From Amycolatopsis acidicola (GTDB lineage: Bacteria > Actinomycetota > Actinomycetes > Mycobacteriales > Pseudonocardiaceae), in assembly GCF_007713735.2 (NCBI RefSeq), contig NZ_VMNW02000077.1, positions 1 through 45,793 of the forward strand: DNA of 45,793 nucleotides, read 5' to 3'. Below the pieces are notes generated by a model. That model was not told the origin of the DNA. It worked only from the letters and a program-made list of their open reading frames with translations, and ran no database searches. Of this stretch, positions 1-8,669 are shown piece after piece; the stretch's first letter is position 1; each line of letters opens with the position of its first letter. The translations under genes were made by a program, and so were the position numbers.

Positions 1-400
1 CCCCGCCCCCAGAAAACACAACGAAGCAAAAGAGGAGGCGAGCGCCCTCCGCGAGCACTCGTCCTTCTTGCGAAGTCAGCCCCGCCCCCCGGGTGACCGG
101 CTCGCACCTGCCGACCACGGCGGGGTTCCGGGGGCGTGCCCCCGGGGTGTTTTCTGGGGGCATGCCCCCAGAAAGCACAACGAAGCAAAAAGGAAGGCGA
201 GCTCCCTCCGCGAGCACTCGTCCTTCTTACGAAGTCAGCCCCGCCTCGCGGTGAGCGAGTCGCTCACGGTGACCACGGCGGGGTTCCGGGGGCGTGCCCC
301 CGGGGCGGGGTCTGGGGGCCCCGCCCCCAGAAAACACAACGAAGCAAAAAGAGAGGCGAGCGCCCTCCGCGAGCACTCGCCTCCCATTTTGCGAAGTCCG
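1..400. repeat. Tandem 159-bp intergenic repeats with large palindromes
   Basis: The motif CACAACGAAGCAAAA begins at 17, 176 and 335, exactly 159 bases apart each time. The flanking blocks (a GGCGAGC..CCCTCCGCGAGCACTCG segment, a GCGAAGTC or ACGAAGTC segment, and GGGGTTCCGGGGGC) recur in the same order. Each unit carries two hairpins: GGGGGC-GT-GCCCCC (131-144 in the middle unit) and a larger one. In the middle unit the larger one is a perfect 24-base palindrome at 151-174, and in the third unit it is a 9-base stem with a 3-base loop at 311-331. The array is cut by the left window edge. It lies just 3' of the minus-strand gene at 401-580 and could act as a transcription terminator. No protein-like frame is convincing here. 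Confidence 0.8.
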
Positions 401-580
401 TTAGCGCTGGATCTCCGCCGCCATCTCCTTGAGCTTCGGTTCGTACTCGCGGGCGTGGTGGTTGCAGAAGAGCAGCTCGCCGCCGGAGGAGAGAAGTGCT
501 CGTACCTGTGCTGCGGCTCCACACCGGTCGCAACGGTCGGCTGCGGTCAGTTCGGGGCGGGTGAGCGTCGGCGATGTCAT
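401..580 (-). CDS. DUF7455-type small zinc-ribbon protein
   Basis: This 59-residue protein starts MTSPTLTRPELTAADRCDRC. The CxxC pair (CDRC) and a later C-x2-H (CNHH) look like one zinc-binding site, with the recognisable core GGELLFCNHHARE. I believe this is the DUF7455 family of small actinobacterial proteins, often found near primary sigma factor genes; its function is unknown. The ATG at 580 is preferred because a GGAGGGAGA ribosome site lies just upstream. The frame stays open further upstream but the extra residues look non-coding. The gene stops at the edge of the repeat array. Confidence 0.75.
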   Translation of the reverse strand: MTSPTLTRPELTAADRCDRCGAAAQVRALLSSGGELLFCNHHAREYEPKLKEMAAEIQR

Positions 581-999
581 GGGAGTTCTCCCTCCGTCCC
601 GGCACCGGTTGCCCAGTGCCATCGATCCAGCACGATCACTTCGGAACTGACGCCGGGACGGGGATCGTCGCCGGCTCCGCTGTGTTCGTAGCTTCCACTC
701 TTGCAGACGCTGAGCATGTCGCAAGTGTTCCCGCCGCGGTGGGACTTGTGTCACGCCGAATTACCCCGGATGCCGTAGAACCGATCCCGCCATTCAAGAC
801 AGCGAAACCTCGCCGCAACAGCCACGACCTGCTGTTCCCGTGGTCAGGGCCGTTTTCCGGGGCCTGGAGATGATCACCGAGGGTGATGCGGGGCCGTGTT
901 CCGCCCGCCCGGTGTTCGTTCAGGGCGAAACCCCGGAGGGGGCCGAAAGTCCCTCCGCGAGGCCCGTCGGGGCACTCTCGCCGTGAGACACTTCACGTC
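581..999. other. Divergent intergenic region, no clear gene
   Basis: This 419-base gap separates the divergent zinc-ribbon and glutamine-synthetase-like genes and should hold both promoters. I could not assign a convincing -10/-35 pair. The one visible symmetry is ATCACC-GAG-GGTGAT at 873-887, a 6-base inverted repeat that could be an operator for the plus-strand gene. Frames that run across the region have no recognisable protein features. Confidence 0.4.
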
Positions 1000-2346
1000 A
1001 TGACGAAGGCGGCATCGGCGGCGGCCAAGGATCTGGCGGTCGCCGGCGTGAGCGGGGTGGAGCTCGCCTGGGCCGACAACAACGGCATCCCGCGGGCGCG
1101 GATCGTGCCGATCAAGGGGCTCGCCACGGCGGCGAGTCAGGGCGTCGGCGTCACTTCGTTGTTCGCGGTCTTCGACAGCCACGACCAGATCACGTACCGC
1201 CACGCCGGCCTGTCCACGCCTTCCGGCGACGTCCGGCTGGTCCCCGTGATCGAGCGCCTCCGCCGGCTCGCGGGCCAGCGAGCGCTCGCGTGGGCGCCCG
1301 TGCGGCAGGTCGCCGCCGATGGCTCTCCGTGGCCCTATTGCCAGCGCAGCGTGCTCGAGCGCCAGGTGGCCGAAGCGGCGCAGCAGGGCTACGAGCTGCG
1401 CGCCGGGTACGAGCTGGAATTCGCTGTGGCGCCCGCGGGCAGCCCGGACGTCGTGTCGGCGCCTGGACACCCTGGCCCCGCGTACAGCCCGCACGCGCTC
1501 ATCGAGCTGGACGGCTTCGTCGCGGCGCTGCTGCACGACTTCGAGGCGAACGGGCTGGCGCTCAACCAGTTGCACGCCGAGTACGGCCCGGCGCAGGTCG
1601 AGCTGTCCCTGCGAGCCACGGACCCGGTGTCGGCTGCCGACGACCAGTTGCTCGCCCGCCAGACGATCCACGCCGCCGCGCACGCGCACGGGCTGCGGGT
1701 CAGCTTCGCGCCGGTCGTCAGCGCCGAGGCCGTCGGCAACGGCTGGCACCTGCACACGTCGTTGTGGCACAAGGGCCGCAACGTCCTCGCCGGCCTGCCG
1801 GAGTCGAGCGGCGCCGGGTACGTCGCCGGGCTGCTGCGCGATCTACCCGCGCTCACGGCGATCACCGCGCCGAGCGTGCCGTCCACGATGCGGCTGCGGC
1901 CCGGCTACTTCGCCAGCGCGTATACGTTCTGGGGCGTGGAGAACCGTGAGGCGCCGTTGCGTTACGTGCCGGACAGCGAGCTGCTGGGGCCCGAGCACGC
2001 CAACGTCGAGCTGAAGCCGTCCGACGCGTCAGCGAACCCGTACCTCGCGCTCGCCGCCGTGCTGGCATCCGGGGTCGCGGGGATGGCGGACGGGCTGACG
2101 CTGCCCGACCCGATCGCCGAAGACCCCGGCACTTGGACGGAGGAACGCCGCGCCGAGGCCGGGGTGCGGCGGCTGCCGGCCACGCCGGCGGAGCAGGACG
2201 CGGCACTGGTCGCGTCGCCGCGGATTTCCGCTGTACTGGGCGAAGAACTACTCGGCGCGTTCCGCGCGGCCCGCGAGTCCGACGCGGAATGGGCGGCCGA
2301 ACGCAGCGCCGGGGAAGTCATCGCCGCGCACCTGTGGCGGTACTGA
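1000..2346 (+). CDS. Glutamine synthetase family ligase (GlnA-like)
   Basis: This 448-residue protein matches the glutamine synthetase fold from end to end. The N-terminal beta-grasp segment reads VELAWADNNGIPRARIVP (20-37). Metal-binding glutamates lie in GYELEF (136-141) and in HAEYGPAQVEL (192-202). The ATP/metal histidine lies in GNGWHLH (246-252), arginines in RLRPGY and ENREAPLRY (298-322), and the last glutamate in VELKPSD (336-342). The family joins glutamate to ammonia or, in GlnA3/GlnA4-type paralogues, to polyamines or ethanolamine, using ATP. Because this is not next to the nitrogen-control genes typical of true glnA, and an amino acid permease lies close by, I infer a gamma-glutamyl-amine ligase. 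The ATG at 1000 is chosen over an upstream in-frame ATG at 883 because homology begins after it. No strong ribosome site is visible. Confidence 0.85.
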   Translation: MTKAASAAAKDLAVAGVSGVELAWADNNGIPRARIVPIKGLATAASQGVGVTSLFAVFDSHDQITYRHAGLSTPSGDVRLVPVIERLRRLAGQRALAWAPVRQVAADGSPWPYCQRSVLERQVAEAAQQGYELRAGYELEFAVAPAGSPDVVSAPGHPGPAYSPHALIELDGFVAALLHDFEANGLALNQLHAEYGPAQVELSLRATDPVSAADDQLLARQTIHAAAHAHGLRVSFAPVVSAEAVGNGWHLHTSLWHKGRNVLAGLPESSGAGYVAGLLRDLPALTAITAPSVPSTMRLRPGYFASAYTFWGVENREAPLRYVPDSELLGPEHANVELKPSDASANPYLALAAVLASGVAGMADGLTLPDPIAEDPGTWTEERRAEAGVRRLPATPAEQDAALVASPRISAVLGEELLGAFRAARESDAEWAAERSAGEVIAAHLWRY

Positions 2347-3102
2347 GTGCTGTCCGGAGTGCGCTGGTTCCCCGGGGCGGGGGAGCTGATCACGGCCGCG
2401 CGGGCCGAAATGCCGCAGAAGAACGATCTCTGCGGCGCGTTCGTCACGCTGGTCGCCTTGCGCGCCAACGGAATCCCGGTGCTGGACCAGGACGAGGCCG
2501 CGCTCGCGGCCGGTGTCCGGCTCTCGCCGGTCGACACCCCGAGCTGGCCGCCGGGGGAGAAGGGCCGGGAGGACTACCGGATCTCCTTGCCGCGAGCGGA
2601 AAGCGCGGCGGACGCGGGGGCTTCGGCGGCGGGAATCGCCGACGCGGTAAGGGAGTTGTCGCACGGGCGGCTGGCTGCAGTGCCCGCGTCGGGGCAGTGG
2701 ACGCCGGAAAACCTGAGCGTCTTGCTCGACGGGGTCGGCGAGCTGGCGCCGGCCGCCGTGGTGGCCAATGTGGACACTGCCGAGTTCGGCGCGCACGACA
2801 CGCCCGAGCGCGCGCTGCTGGACTACGTCGAAGGCGGTCTGCCGCCGATGTGGAACTCCCGCTGGCGGACCGGCCATTTCGTCGTGCTGGCCGGAACGCT
2901 CACCGGCCCCGGCGGCACCATCGTGTCCATAGTGGACAGCTATCCCTCGCTCGGTGACCACGGGGTGCACTTCCAGCTGCTCGGCAGGCTCGCCGACGCG
3001 CTGGACACCGGCCGCGGCCTGCTGCTCGTCGTCGACGCCGGTGACGAGCAGCAGGCCGGGGAACTGGTCAGGAACTCGGGTCTGCGGCCGGTTCCTTGGT
3101 GA
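2347..3102 (+). CDS. DUF6885-like protein with C39-peptidase-like residues
   Basis: The gene starts with a GTG directly abutting the TGA of the synthetase gene, so the two are surely co-expressed. The 251-residue product resembles proteins I know as DUF6885; I am not certain of the family name. Three spaced motifs recall the papain-like C39 fold: QKNDLCGA (Gln24, Cys29), GHFVVLAG (His177) and VDSYP (Asp197). This is the Q-C-H-D order of a cysteine protease. There is no signal peptide or membrane segment, so it should be cytoplasmic. Its 3' end overlaps the opposing permease gene by 35 bases. I infer a possible amidase or peptidase acting on the product of the neighbouring ligase, which is untested. 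Confidence 0.6.
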   Translation: MLSGVRWFPGAGELITAARAEMPQKNDLCGAFVTLVALRANGIPVLDQDEAALAAGVRLSPVDTPSWPPGEKGREDYRISLPRAESAADAGASAAGIADAVRELSHGRLAAVPASGQWTPENLSVLLDGVGELAPAAVVANVDTAEFGAHDTPERALLDYVEGGLPPMWNSRWRTGHFVVLAGTLTGPGGTIVSIVDSYPSLGDHGVHFQLLGRLADALDTGRGLLLVVDAGDEQQAGELVRNSGLRPVPW

Positions 3103-4531
3103 CGGCCAGCCGCGAATGCCTGCGGCCGTAGGCGAAGTAGATGACCAGCCCGAGCGCGAGCCAGACCGCGAACCGGATCCAGGTGAGCACGTCCAGGTTC
3201 AGCATCAGGTAGAAGCACGCGAGCGCCGCGATGATCGGGACCACCGGCGAGAACGGCACCGTGAACGGTCGCTTGAGCTCCGGCCGCTTCTTCCGCAGCA
3301 CCGGGACGGCCACCGCCACGATGATCATCGCGGACAGCGCGCCGATGCTGACCATGTCCGACAGCTCGCTGATCGGGACGAACGCCGCCAGCAGCGCGAT
3401 CACCACCGCGCCCCCGATCGTCATCAGGTGCGGGGTGCCCCAGCGCGGGTGCGCGGTGCCCAAAGCCTTGGGCAGCAAGCCATCCCGGCCCATCGCGAAC
3501 CCGATCCGGCCGATCGTCACCAGCTCCACCATCATCACCGACGTCAGCCCGGTGACCGCGCCGATGGAGATCAGCGCGCCGACCCAGTGCATGCCGACCG
3601 AGTCGAACGCCGACGCCAGCGGGGCGCCGGTGTCGATGTCGGTGAACGGGATCATCCCGGTGAGCACGATGGAAACCGCGACGTAGAGCACCGCGCAGAT
3701 GCCGAGCGCGCCGAGAATCCCGACCCGCAGGTCCTTGCGCGGGTTGCGGGTCTCCTCACCGAGGTTGGCCAGCGCCTCGAACCCGGTGTAGGCGAAGAAC
3801 ACGATCGCCGCCGCGCTCACCACGCCCGCGAAACCGTACACCGACTGTTCGAGCCCGAGTCCCGCTTGCACCACGGGTTGCTTGAGCACGCTGCCTTCGC
3901 CACCCGAGGACTGCGCGGGTGGGATGAACGGGGTCAGGTTGGCGCCCTTGATGAAGAACACGCCGACCGCGACGATCAGCACGCACACCGCGACCTTCAC
4001 GACCACCAGCACGTTGGTCAGCCAGGCCGATTCCTTGATCCCGGTCACCGCCACCACGGTCAGCACCGCGATGATCACCACGGCGCCGACGTTGACCGTC
4101 GCGTCCTCGCCGAACCACTGCGACGGCAGGCCGAACAGGTTCGCCAGATATCCCGACCAGCCACGGGAAACCACGGCCGCGCCGAGCGCGAACTCGAGCA
4201 GCAGGTCCCAGCCGATGATCCACGCGAACACCTCGCCGAGCGTCGCGAAGGCGTACGTGTAAGCGCTTCCAGCCGTCGGCACGCTCGACGCGAGTTCGGC
4301 GTAGCACAAGGCCGCGAGCGCGGCGACGACCGCGCCGATCACGAAGGACAGGGTGACCGCGGGACCGGCGTGGGTTTTCGCTTCGACCCCGGCGAGCGTG
4401 AAGATCCCGGTGCCGATGATGATGCCGACGCCGAATCCGATCAGGTCGCGGCCCCGCAGCCTGCGTTTGAGGGTGCCGTTTTCCCCTCTGGCCAGGATGT
4501 CGTCCACGTCGATCGTGCGCGTGATTCCCAT
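3068..4531 (-). CDS. APC-superfamily cationic amino acid permease
   Basis: This 487-residue, very hydrophobic protein has about 12 to 14 predicted membrane helices. The first carries the substrate-binding signature FGVGIIIGTGIFTLAG (33-48) of the amino acid-polyamine-organocation superfamily, and FAYTGFEALANLGEE and RIGFAMGRDGLLP are typical of the CAT (cationic amino acid transporter) branch. It should import an amino acid or organic cation by secondary transport at the cytoplasmic membrane. It converges on the ligase/C39-like pair. The ATG at 4531 has no clear ribosome site, but the protein is full length from there. The exact substrate cannot be read from sequence. Confidence 0.88.
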   Translation of the reverse strand: MGITRTIDVDDILARGENGTLKRRLRGRDLIGFGVGIIIGTGIFTLAGVEAKTHAGPAVTLSFVIGAVVAALAALCYAELASSVPTAGSAYTYAFATLGEVFAWIIGWDLLLEFALGAAVVSRGWSGYLANLFGLPSQWFGEDATVNVGAVVIIAVLTVVAVTGIKESAWLTNVLVVVKVAVCVLIVAVGVFFIKGANLTPFIPPAQSSGGEGSVLKQPVVQAGLGLEQSVYGFAGVVSAAAIVFFAYTGFEALANLGEETRNPRKDLRVGILGALGICAVLYVAVSIVLTGMIPFTDIDTGAPLASAFDSVGMHWVGALISIGAVTGLTSVMMVELVTIGRIGFAMGRDGLLPKALGTAHPRWGTPHLMTIGGAVVIALLAAFVPISELSDMVSIGALSAMIIVAVAVPVLRKKRPELKRPFTVPFSPVVPIIAALACFYLMLNLDVLTWIRFAVWLALGLVIYFAYGRRHSRLAVTKEPAADPSS

Positions 4532-4570
4532 CCGACGAGGTTAGAAGATCACGAGGCGCCGCGCAGGGTA

Positions 4571-4615
4571 ATGCAAAAGCAAGAGGGCCGCCACGCGATT
4601 CGCGTAGCGGCCCTC
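4571..4615 (-). terminator. Intrinsic terminator of sigA
   Basis: A near-perfect hairpin lies just 3' of the sigA stop. GAGGGCCGC (4583-4591) pairs with GCGGCCCTC (4607-4615), with an inner ACGCG/CGCGT stem and a 3-base loop. Read on the minus strand the stem is followed by the T-rich stretch TTGCTTTTGCAT (4582-4571), as expected for rho-independent termination. Confidence 0.7.
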
Positions 4616-4631
4616 CGGCGTGAAAGCGCTG

Positions 4632-6053
4632 TCAGTCGAGGTAGTCCCGCAGGACCTGCGACCGCGACGGGTGCCGCAGCTTCGACATCGTCTTCGACTC
4701 GATCTGCCGGATCCGCTCGCGGGTGACCCCGTAGACCTGGCCGATCTCGTCCAGCGTGCGCGGCTGGCCGTCGGTGAGGCCGAACCGCAGCCGCACCACG
4801 CCCGCCTCGCGCTCGGACAGCGTCTGCAGCACCGACTGGAGCTGGTCCTGCAGCAGCGTGAACGACACCGCGTCCACCGCGACGACGGCTTCCGAGTCCT
4901 CGATGAAGTCACCGAGCTGCGAGTCGCCCTCGTCACCGATGGTCTGGTCCAGCGAAATGGGCTCGCGGGCGTACTGCTGGATCTCCAGTACCTTCTCCGG
5001 CGAGATGTCCATCTCCTTGGCCAGCTCCTCCGGGGTGGGCTCGCGCCCGAGGTCCTGGAGCAGCTCGCGCTGGATGCGGCCGAGCTTGTTGATGACCTCG
5101 ACCATGTGCACCGGGATCCGGATGGTGCGGGCCTGGTCGGCCATCGCGCGGGTGATCGCCTGGCGGATCCACCACGTCGCGTACGTGGAGAACTTGTAGC
5201 CCTTGGTGTAGTCGAACTTCTCGACCGCGCGGATCAGGCCGAGGTTGCCCTCCTGGATCAGGTCCAGGAACGCCATGCCGCGGCCGGTGTAGCGCTTGGC
5301 GAGCGAGACGACCAGCCGGAGGTTGGCCTCCAGCAGGTGGTTCTTGGCGCGCTCGCCGTCACGCACGATCCACTTGAGATCGCGGCGCATCTGGGTGGCG
5401 AGCTTCTCGCCCTCCTCCTCGGCGACGCGGACGCGCTCGGCGGCGTAGAGCCCGGCCTCGATCCGCTTGGCGAGCTCCACCTCCTCCTCGGCGTTCAGCA
5501 GCGCGACCTTGCCGATCTGCTTGAGGTAGGCGCGGACCGAGTCGGCCGAAGCGGTGAGCTCGGCGTCCTTGCGGGCCTGGCGCAGTGCCTCCGACTCCTC
5601 CTCGTCCCAGACGAAGTCCGGGTCGTTCGAGGACTTGGCGGCCGTGCTCGAGGCGGTGGCGGACTTGCCGCGCTCGGCCCGCGGGGCGGGCTGCTCCTCC
5701 TCGTCGGAGTCGTCGTTCTCCTCGGTCACCGACGCGTCGACGACGTCGACCTCGACCTCTTCCTCCAGGTCGGCGAGGTCGGCGTCGAGATCGACGTCCT
5801 CCAGCTCCTCGCCGCCGGGGCCGTCGGGCTCGCCCGACTCGTCGCCCTTGCCCTTGCGGGCGCCCTTCTTCGCCGGGCCCTTCTTGGCCGCGGCCGGCTT
5901 GCGGGCCGGCTTCTTGGCGGTGTCCGCGTCCGTCCGCGTGGCGGCGGCCTCCTCAGCGCCCGCGTCGGGTTCCGCGCTCGCGTCGGCCGACGAAGCCTGG
6001 GCGGCGCTCGATGTCTTCGTGCCGCTTCGGGTAGCGGTTTTTGCGGCTGCCAC
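4632..6053 (-). CDS. sigA: Primary RNA polymerase sigma factor SigA/HrdB
   Basis: This 473-residue group 1 sigma-70 factor directs RNA polymerase to housekeeping promoters. Residues 1-145 form an Ala/Lys-rich then acidic, low-complexity extension typical of actinobacterial SigA. Region 1.2 begins near 168 (ADSVRAYLKQIG). Region 2 contains NLRLVVSLAKRYTGRGM, LDLIQEGNLGLIRAVEKFD and FSTYATWWIRQAITRA (244-303). Region 3 covers 304-385 and region 4 covers 400-473, ending in the helix-turn-helix TLDEIGQVYGVTRERIRQIE (433-452). The start is GTG at 6053. An AAAGGGC tract lies a few bases upstream. Gene order with ppgK and suhB matches mycobacteria. Confidence 0.97.
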   Translation of the reverse strand: MAAAKTATRSGTKTSSAAQASSADASAEPDAGAEEAAATRTDADTAKKPARKPAAAKKGPAKKGARKGKGDESGEPDGPGGEELEDVDLDADLADLEEEVEVDVVDASVTEENDDSDEEEQPAPRAERGKSATASSTAAKSSNDPDFVWDEEESEALRQARKDAELTASADSVRAYLKQIGKVALLNAEEEVELAKRIEAGLYAAERVRVAEEEGEKLATQMRRDLKWIVRDGERAKNHLLEANLRLVVSLAKRYTGRGMAFLDLIQEGNLGLIRAVEKFDYTKGYKFSTYATWWIRQAITRAMADQARTIRIPVHMVEVINKLGRIQRELLQDLGREPTPEELAKEMDISPEKVLEIQQYAREPISLDQTIGDEGDSQLGDFIEDSEAVVAVDAVSFTLLQDQLQSVLQTLSEREAGVVRLRFGLTDGQPRTLDEIGQVYGVTRERIRQIESKTMSKLRHPSRSQVLRDYLD

Positions 6054-6172
6054 GTACGCCCTTTCGCAGCGGTCGATCAGGGCTAGCCGAGTCGGTGGGT
6101 CCCGGCTGCCTCAAATTCGGGGAACGTCCCGCGGCCTGCGGTTTTCGTCTCCGCGACCGTGGGCCGTGTTCC

Positions 6173-6201
6173 ATTGTAACGACGATACGCCGGTGCGTTG
6201 C
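6173..6201 (-). promoter_or_regulatory. Candidate promoter upstream of sigA
   Basis: On the minus strand a good -10 hexamer TACAAT (6178-6173) lies 120 bases upstream of the sigA start. Seventeen bases further upstream is GCAACG, a poor -35. The hexamer stands out in otherwise very GC-rich DNA, but the assignment is tentative. Confidence 0.35.
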
Positions 6202-6241
6202 GGGCGATCATGTCCCTACCCGGCCCGCGGCCCGCGGATGC

Positions 6242-7003
6242 TCAGTGCTCGATGCCCTCGACCGCGGCCGCCGCCGCCCCGACGATCCCCGCGTTGTTCT
6301 GCAACGATGCGACGATGATCTTGGTCCGGATGTCCAGGTGCGGAACCCACTTCTCGGACTTCTTGCTGACCCCGCCGCCGACGATGAACAGATCCGGCCA
6401 GATCAGGTTCTCGAGCACAGTCAGGTAACGGTTGACCCGCTTGGCCCACTGGTGGTAGCTCAGCTCCTCGTTGTCCTTGACCGAGGCCGCCGCCTTCTTC
6501 TCCGCGTCGTGCCCGTCCACCTCGAGGTGGCCGAACTCGGTGTTGGGCACGAGCTTCCCGTCCTGGAAAACTGCGCTGCCGATCCCCGTGCCGAACGTGA
6601 GGAGCGTGGTGACGCCGTGGCGGGCCTCGGGGTCACCGAAGCGGATCTCGGCCATGCCCGCCGCGTCGGCGTCGTTCAGCATCGCGACGTCGGCGACGTC
6701 GCGGCCGATGCGCTCGGCGAACAGCGCGTCCGCGTCCGTGCCGATCCAGGCCGGGTCGATGTTCGCGGCCGTGTGCGCGACACCCTTCTTGACGACCGCG
6801 GGCAGCGTGATCCCGACCGGGCCGTCCCAGCCGAAGTGCCGGACCACCTTGGCCACCACGTCGGCGACGGCTTCGGGGGTGGACGGGCGGGGCGTGTCGA
6901 TCCGCAGGCGGTCGCCAATGAGCGCGCCCTTTTCCAGGTCGACAAGGGCGCCCTTGATACCGCTGCCGCCGATGTCGATACCGAAACCACGGGTCGCCGT
7001 CAT
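6242..7003 (-). CDS. ppgK: Polyphosphate glucokinase
   Basis: This 253-residue ROK-family kinase phosphorylates glucose using inorganic polyphosphate or ATP, in the cytoplasm. The N-terminal phosphate-binding loop is DIGGSGIKG (10-18). LTFGTGIGSAVFQDG and NTEFGHLEVDGHDAEKKAA carry the sugar-binding region typical of PPGK. FIVGGGVSKKSEKW closes the ATP site. Length matches the family. The ATG at 7003 has an AGGAAGG ribosome site. It lies upstream of sigA in the same direction, as in Mycobacterium (Rv2702-Rv2703). Confidence 0.93.
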   Translation of the reverse strand: MTATRGFGIDIGGSGIKGALVDLEKGALIGDRLRIDTPRPSTPEAVADVVAKVVRHFGWDGPVGITLPAVVKKGVAHTAANIDPAWIGTDADALFAERIGRDVADVAMLNDADAAGMAEIRFGDPEARHGVTTLLTFGTGIGSAVFQDGKLVPNTEFGHLEVDGHDAEKKAAASVKDNEELSYHQWAKRVNRYLTVLENLIWPDLFIVGGGVSKKSEKWVPHLDIRTKIIVASLQNNAGIVGAAAAAVEGIEH

Positions 7004-7141
7004 TGGCGTGATCCCTTCCTACTCGATTCAGAAGCCTGACCCGGTCACTTTACTGATTCGGCCGGAGGCAGGCGGAGACGGTCGGGCGCCGACCGTCTCA
7101 CCGGAACCCGTTCCGTCGTGACCGTGGCCGGATCAGTAACG

Positions 7142-7984
7142 ATGGCACAGCGCCCGGTGTGGTCACATGGTTGTGTGGGAGCCTTCGAGTCCGAACTCAA
7201 GAACGTTGCCGTCCAGGTGGCCGGGGAGGCCGCGAGTCTCGTGCGCCAGGCCCGTGAGGCCATGTTGACAGGCCGGCCCGTGCGGGTCGACACCAAGTCC
7301 ACCGACACGGATGTGGTCACCGCGGTGGACCGCGCCTCCGAACGGCTGGTGCGCGAAAGGCTCGCCGAGCTGCGGCCCGGTGAGCACGTGCTCGGCGAGG
7401 AGGAGGGTGGCAGCGCGGGCGACGGGGTCACCTGGGTGGTCGACCCGATCGACGGGACGGTCAATTTCCTTTACGGCTCACCGGTTTTCTCGGTTTCGCT
7501 GGCCGCGCAGGTGGACGGCGTCTCGCTCGCGGGCGTGGTCGTGGAGCCGGTCGACGGCCGGGTGTGGACGGCCGTGCGCGGCGAAGGCGCGTGGCTCGAC
7601 GGGCGCCGGCTCGGCACCTCCTCGCCGGAGCGGCTGGAGCTGACCCTGGTCGCCACGGGCTTCGCGTACGCCGCCGAGCGGCGCGAGCGGCAGGCCCGCG
7701 CCGTCGCCGATCTGCTCGGGCGCGTGCGCGACATCCGGCGTCCCGGCTCGGCGTCGCTGGACCTGTGCGCGGTGGCCGCCGGCTGGACGGACGCGTACAT
7801 CGAGCACGGGCTCAAGCGCTGGGACTGGGCCGCGGGCGCGCTCATCGCCGCCGAAGCGGGAGCCGTGGTGTCGTTGCCGGGAGAGGACGAAGAACTGGGC
7901 GTGGATGCGACTTTCGCCGCCGCGCCGAGCATCGCCGAACCGCTGCACGCCGCGCTCGTCGAATGCGGCTTCAAAGGCGCCTGA
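7142..7984 (+). CDS. suhB: Inositol monophosphatase family protein SuhB
   Basis: This Mg2+-dependent sugar or inositol phosphatase has about 280 residues. The metal-binding signatures are clear: GEEEGG, WVVDPIDGTVNFLYGSPVF (the DPIDGT motif) and the C-terminal WDWAAGALIAAEAGA. The likely role is release of inositol from inositol-1-phosphate for phosphatidylinositol and mycothiol synthesis, as for mycobacterial SuhB at the same chromosomal position. The start is uncertain: I took the ATG at 7142, but a GTG at 7118 and GTGs further in are possible and none has a good ribosome site. It is divergent from ppgK. Confidence 0.9.
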   Translation: MAQRPVWSHGCVGAFESELKNVAVQVAGEAASLVRQAREAMLTGRPVRVDTKSTDTDVVTAVDRASERLVRERLAELRPGEHVLGEEEGGSAGDGVTWVVDPIDGTVNFLYGSPVFSVSLAAQVDGVSLAGVVVEPVDGRVWTAVRGEGAWLDGRRLGTSSPERLELTLVATGFAYAAERRERQARAVADLLGRVRDIRRPGSASLDLCAVAAGWTDAYIEHGLKRWDWAAGALIAAEAGAVVSLPGEDEELGVDATFAAAPSIAEPLHAALVECGFKGA

Positions 7985-7991
7985 ACGGCGT

Positions 7992-8669
7992 CTAGCAGGC
8001 CGCGTCCCGCGCCGCCGACAGCAGTGCCGGGTCGATGACCGCGGACGAGCCGGTGGACTGCTCGTTGCCGCTGTCGGGGTGCTGCGCGGACCACGCCTGC
8101 AGCTGCTGCAGCACCTGACGCGCCTGCTGAGTGGGCCGCACGTCGCCGAAGCCGCTGCCGATGGACAGGTCCACCGAGGCGTCGGCGCGGGTGTCCTTCA
8201 CCAGCTCCACGCACGGCAGCACGATGCTCAGCGTGCGGGCCGCGGACACCCCGTTGTCGCCGAAGCGGAGCTGGCCGTGGCACTTGGCCTCGGTGTCCGG
8301 GTACGCCGGGTCGTTCTCCGGCGCGCCGATCTGGGAGAACCCGAGGTCGCGGAGGCTTTCGGTGGTGATCGCGGCCTGCCCGCGCGACGAGCTCGCGTTG
8401 AGCACCTTGACCGCGACCTTGTCCGGGGCGATCGGGGCGGTGTCGTCGAGCGCCGAATGGCTCAGCGAGGTGTAGGTCATACCCTGCACCGGAATGGGCG
8501 CGGGATCACAGCGCAGGACCTCGTCGATGTCCGAGCGGCTGGTGATGGCGCGCACCCAGACCACCATCGCGACCAGGCAGAGCACCGCGATGAAGATGAG
8601 TGCGGGAAGCGGCTTGCGTCTGCGGTAGCCACGTTTTCTGCGGTTGCCGAAACCGATCCCCGACGCCAC
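7992..8669 (-). CDS. cei: Envelope integrity protein Cei (LytR C-terminal domain)
   Basis: This 225-residue protein has a basic N-terminus (NRRKRGYRRRK), one membrane helix (about 22-42) and an extracellular domain. The domain core VAVKVLNASSSRGQAAITTESLRDLGF (about 86-112) is the LytR_C pattern. Paired cysteines (near 54, 130, 152 and the C-terminal Cys225) suggest disulfides outside the membrane. The mycobacterial counterpart Rv2700 (Cei) is needed for normal cell-envelope integrity. The GTG start at 8669 follows a GGGGAAGGA ribosome site. It converges on suhB with only 7 bases between the stops. Confidence 0.85.
   Translation of the reverse strand: MASGIGFGNRRKRGYRRRKPLPALIFIAVLCLVAMVVWVRAITSRSDIDEVLRCDPAPIPVQGMTYTSLSHSALDDTAPIAPDKVAVKVLNASSSRGQAAITTESLRDLGFSQIGAPENDPAYPDTEAKCHGQLRFGDNGVSAARTLSIVLPCVELVKDTRADASVDLSIGSGFGDVRPTQQARQVLQQLQAWSAQHPDSGNEQSTGSSAVIDPALLSAARDAAC

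Noticed and set aside
1..400. Repeats considered as a CRISPR array
   Set aside because: Units are 159 bases with similarity throughout, not short repeats with unique spacers, and no cas genes are present.
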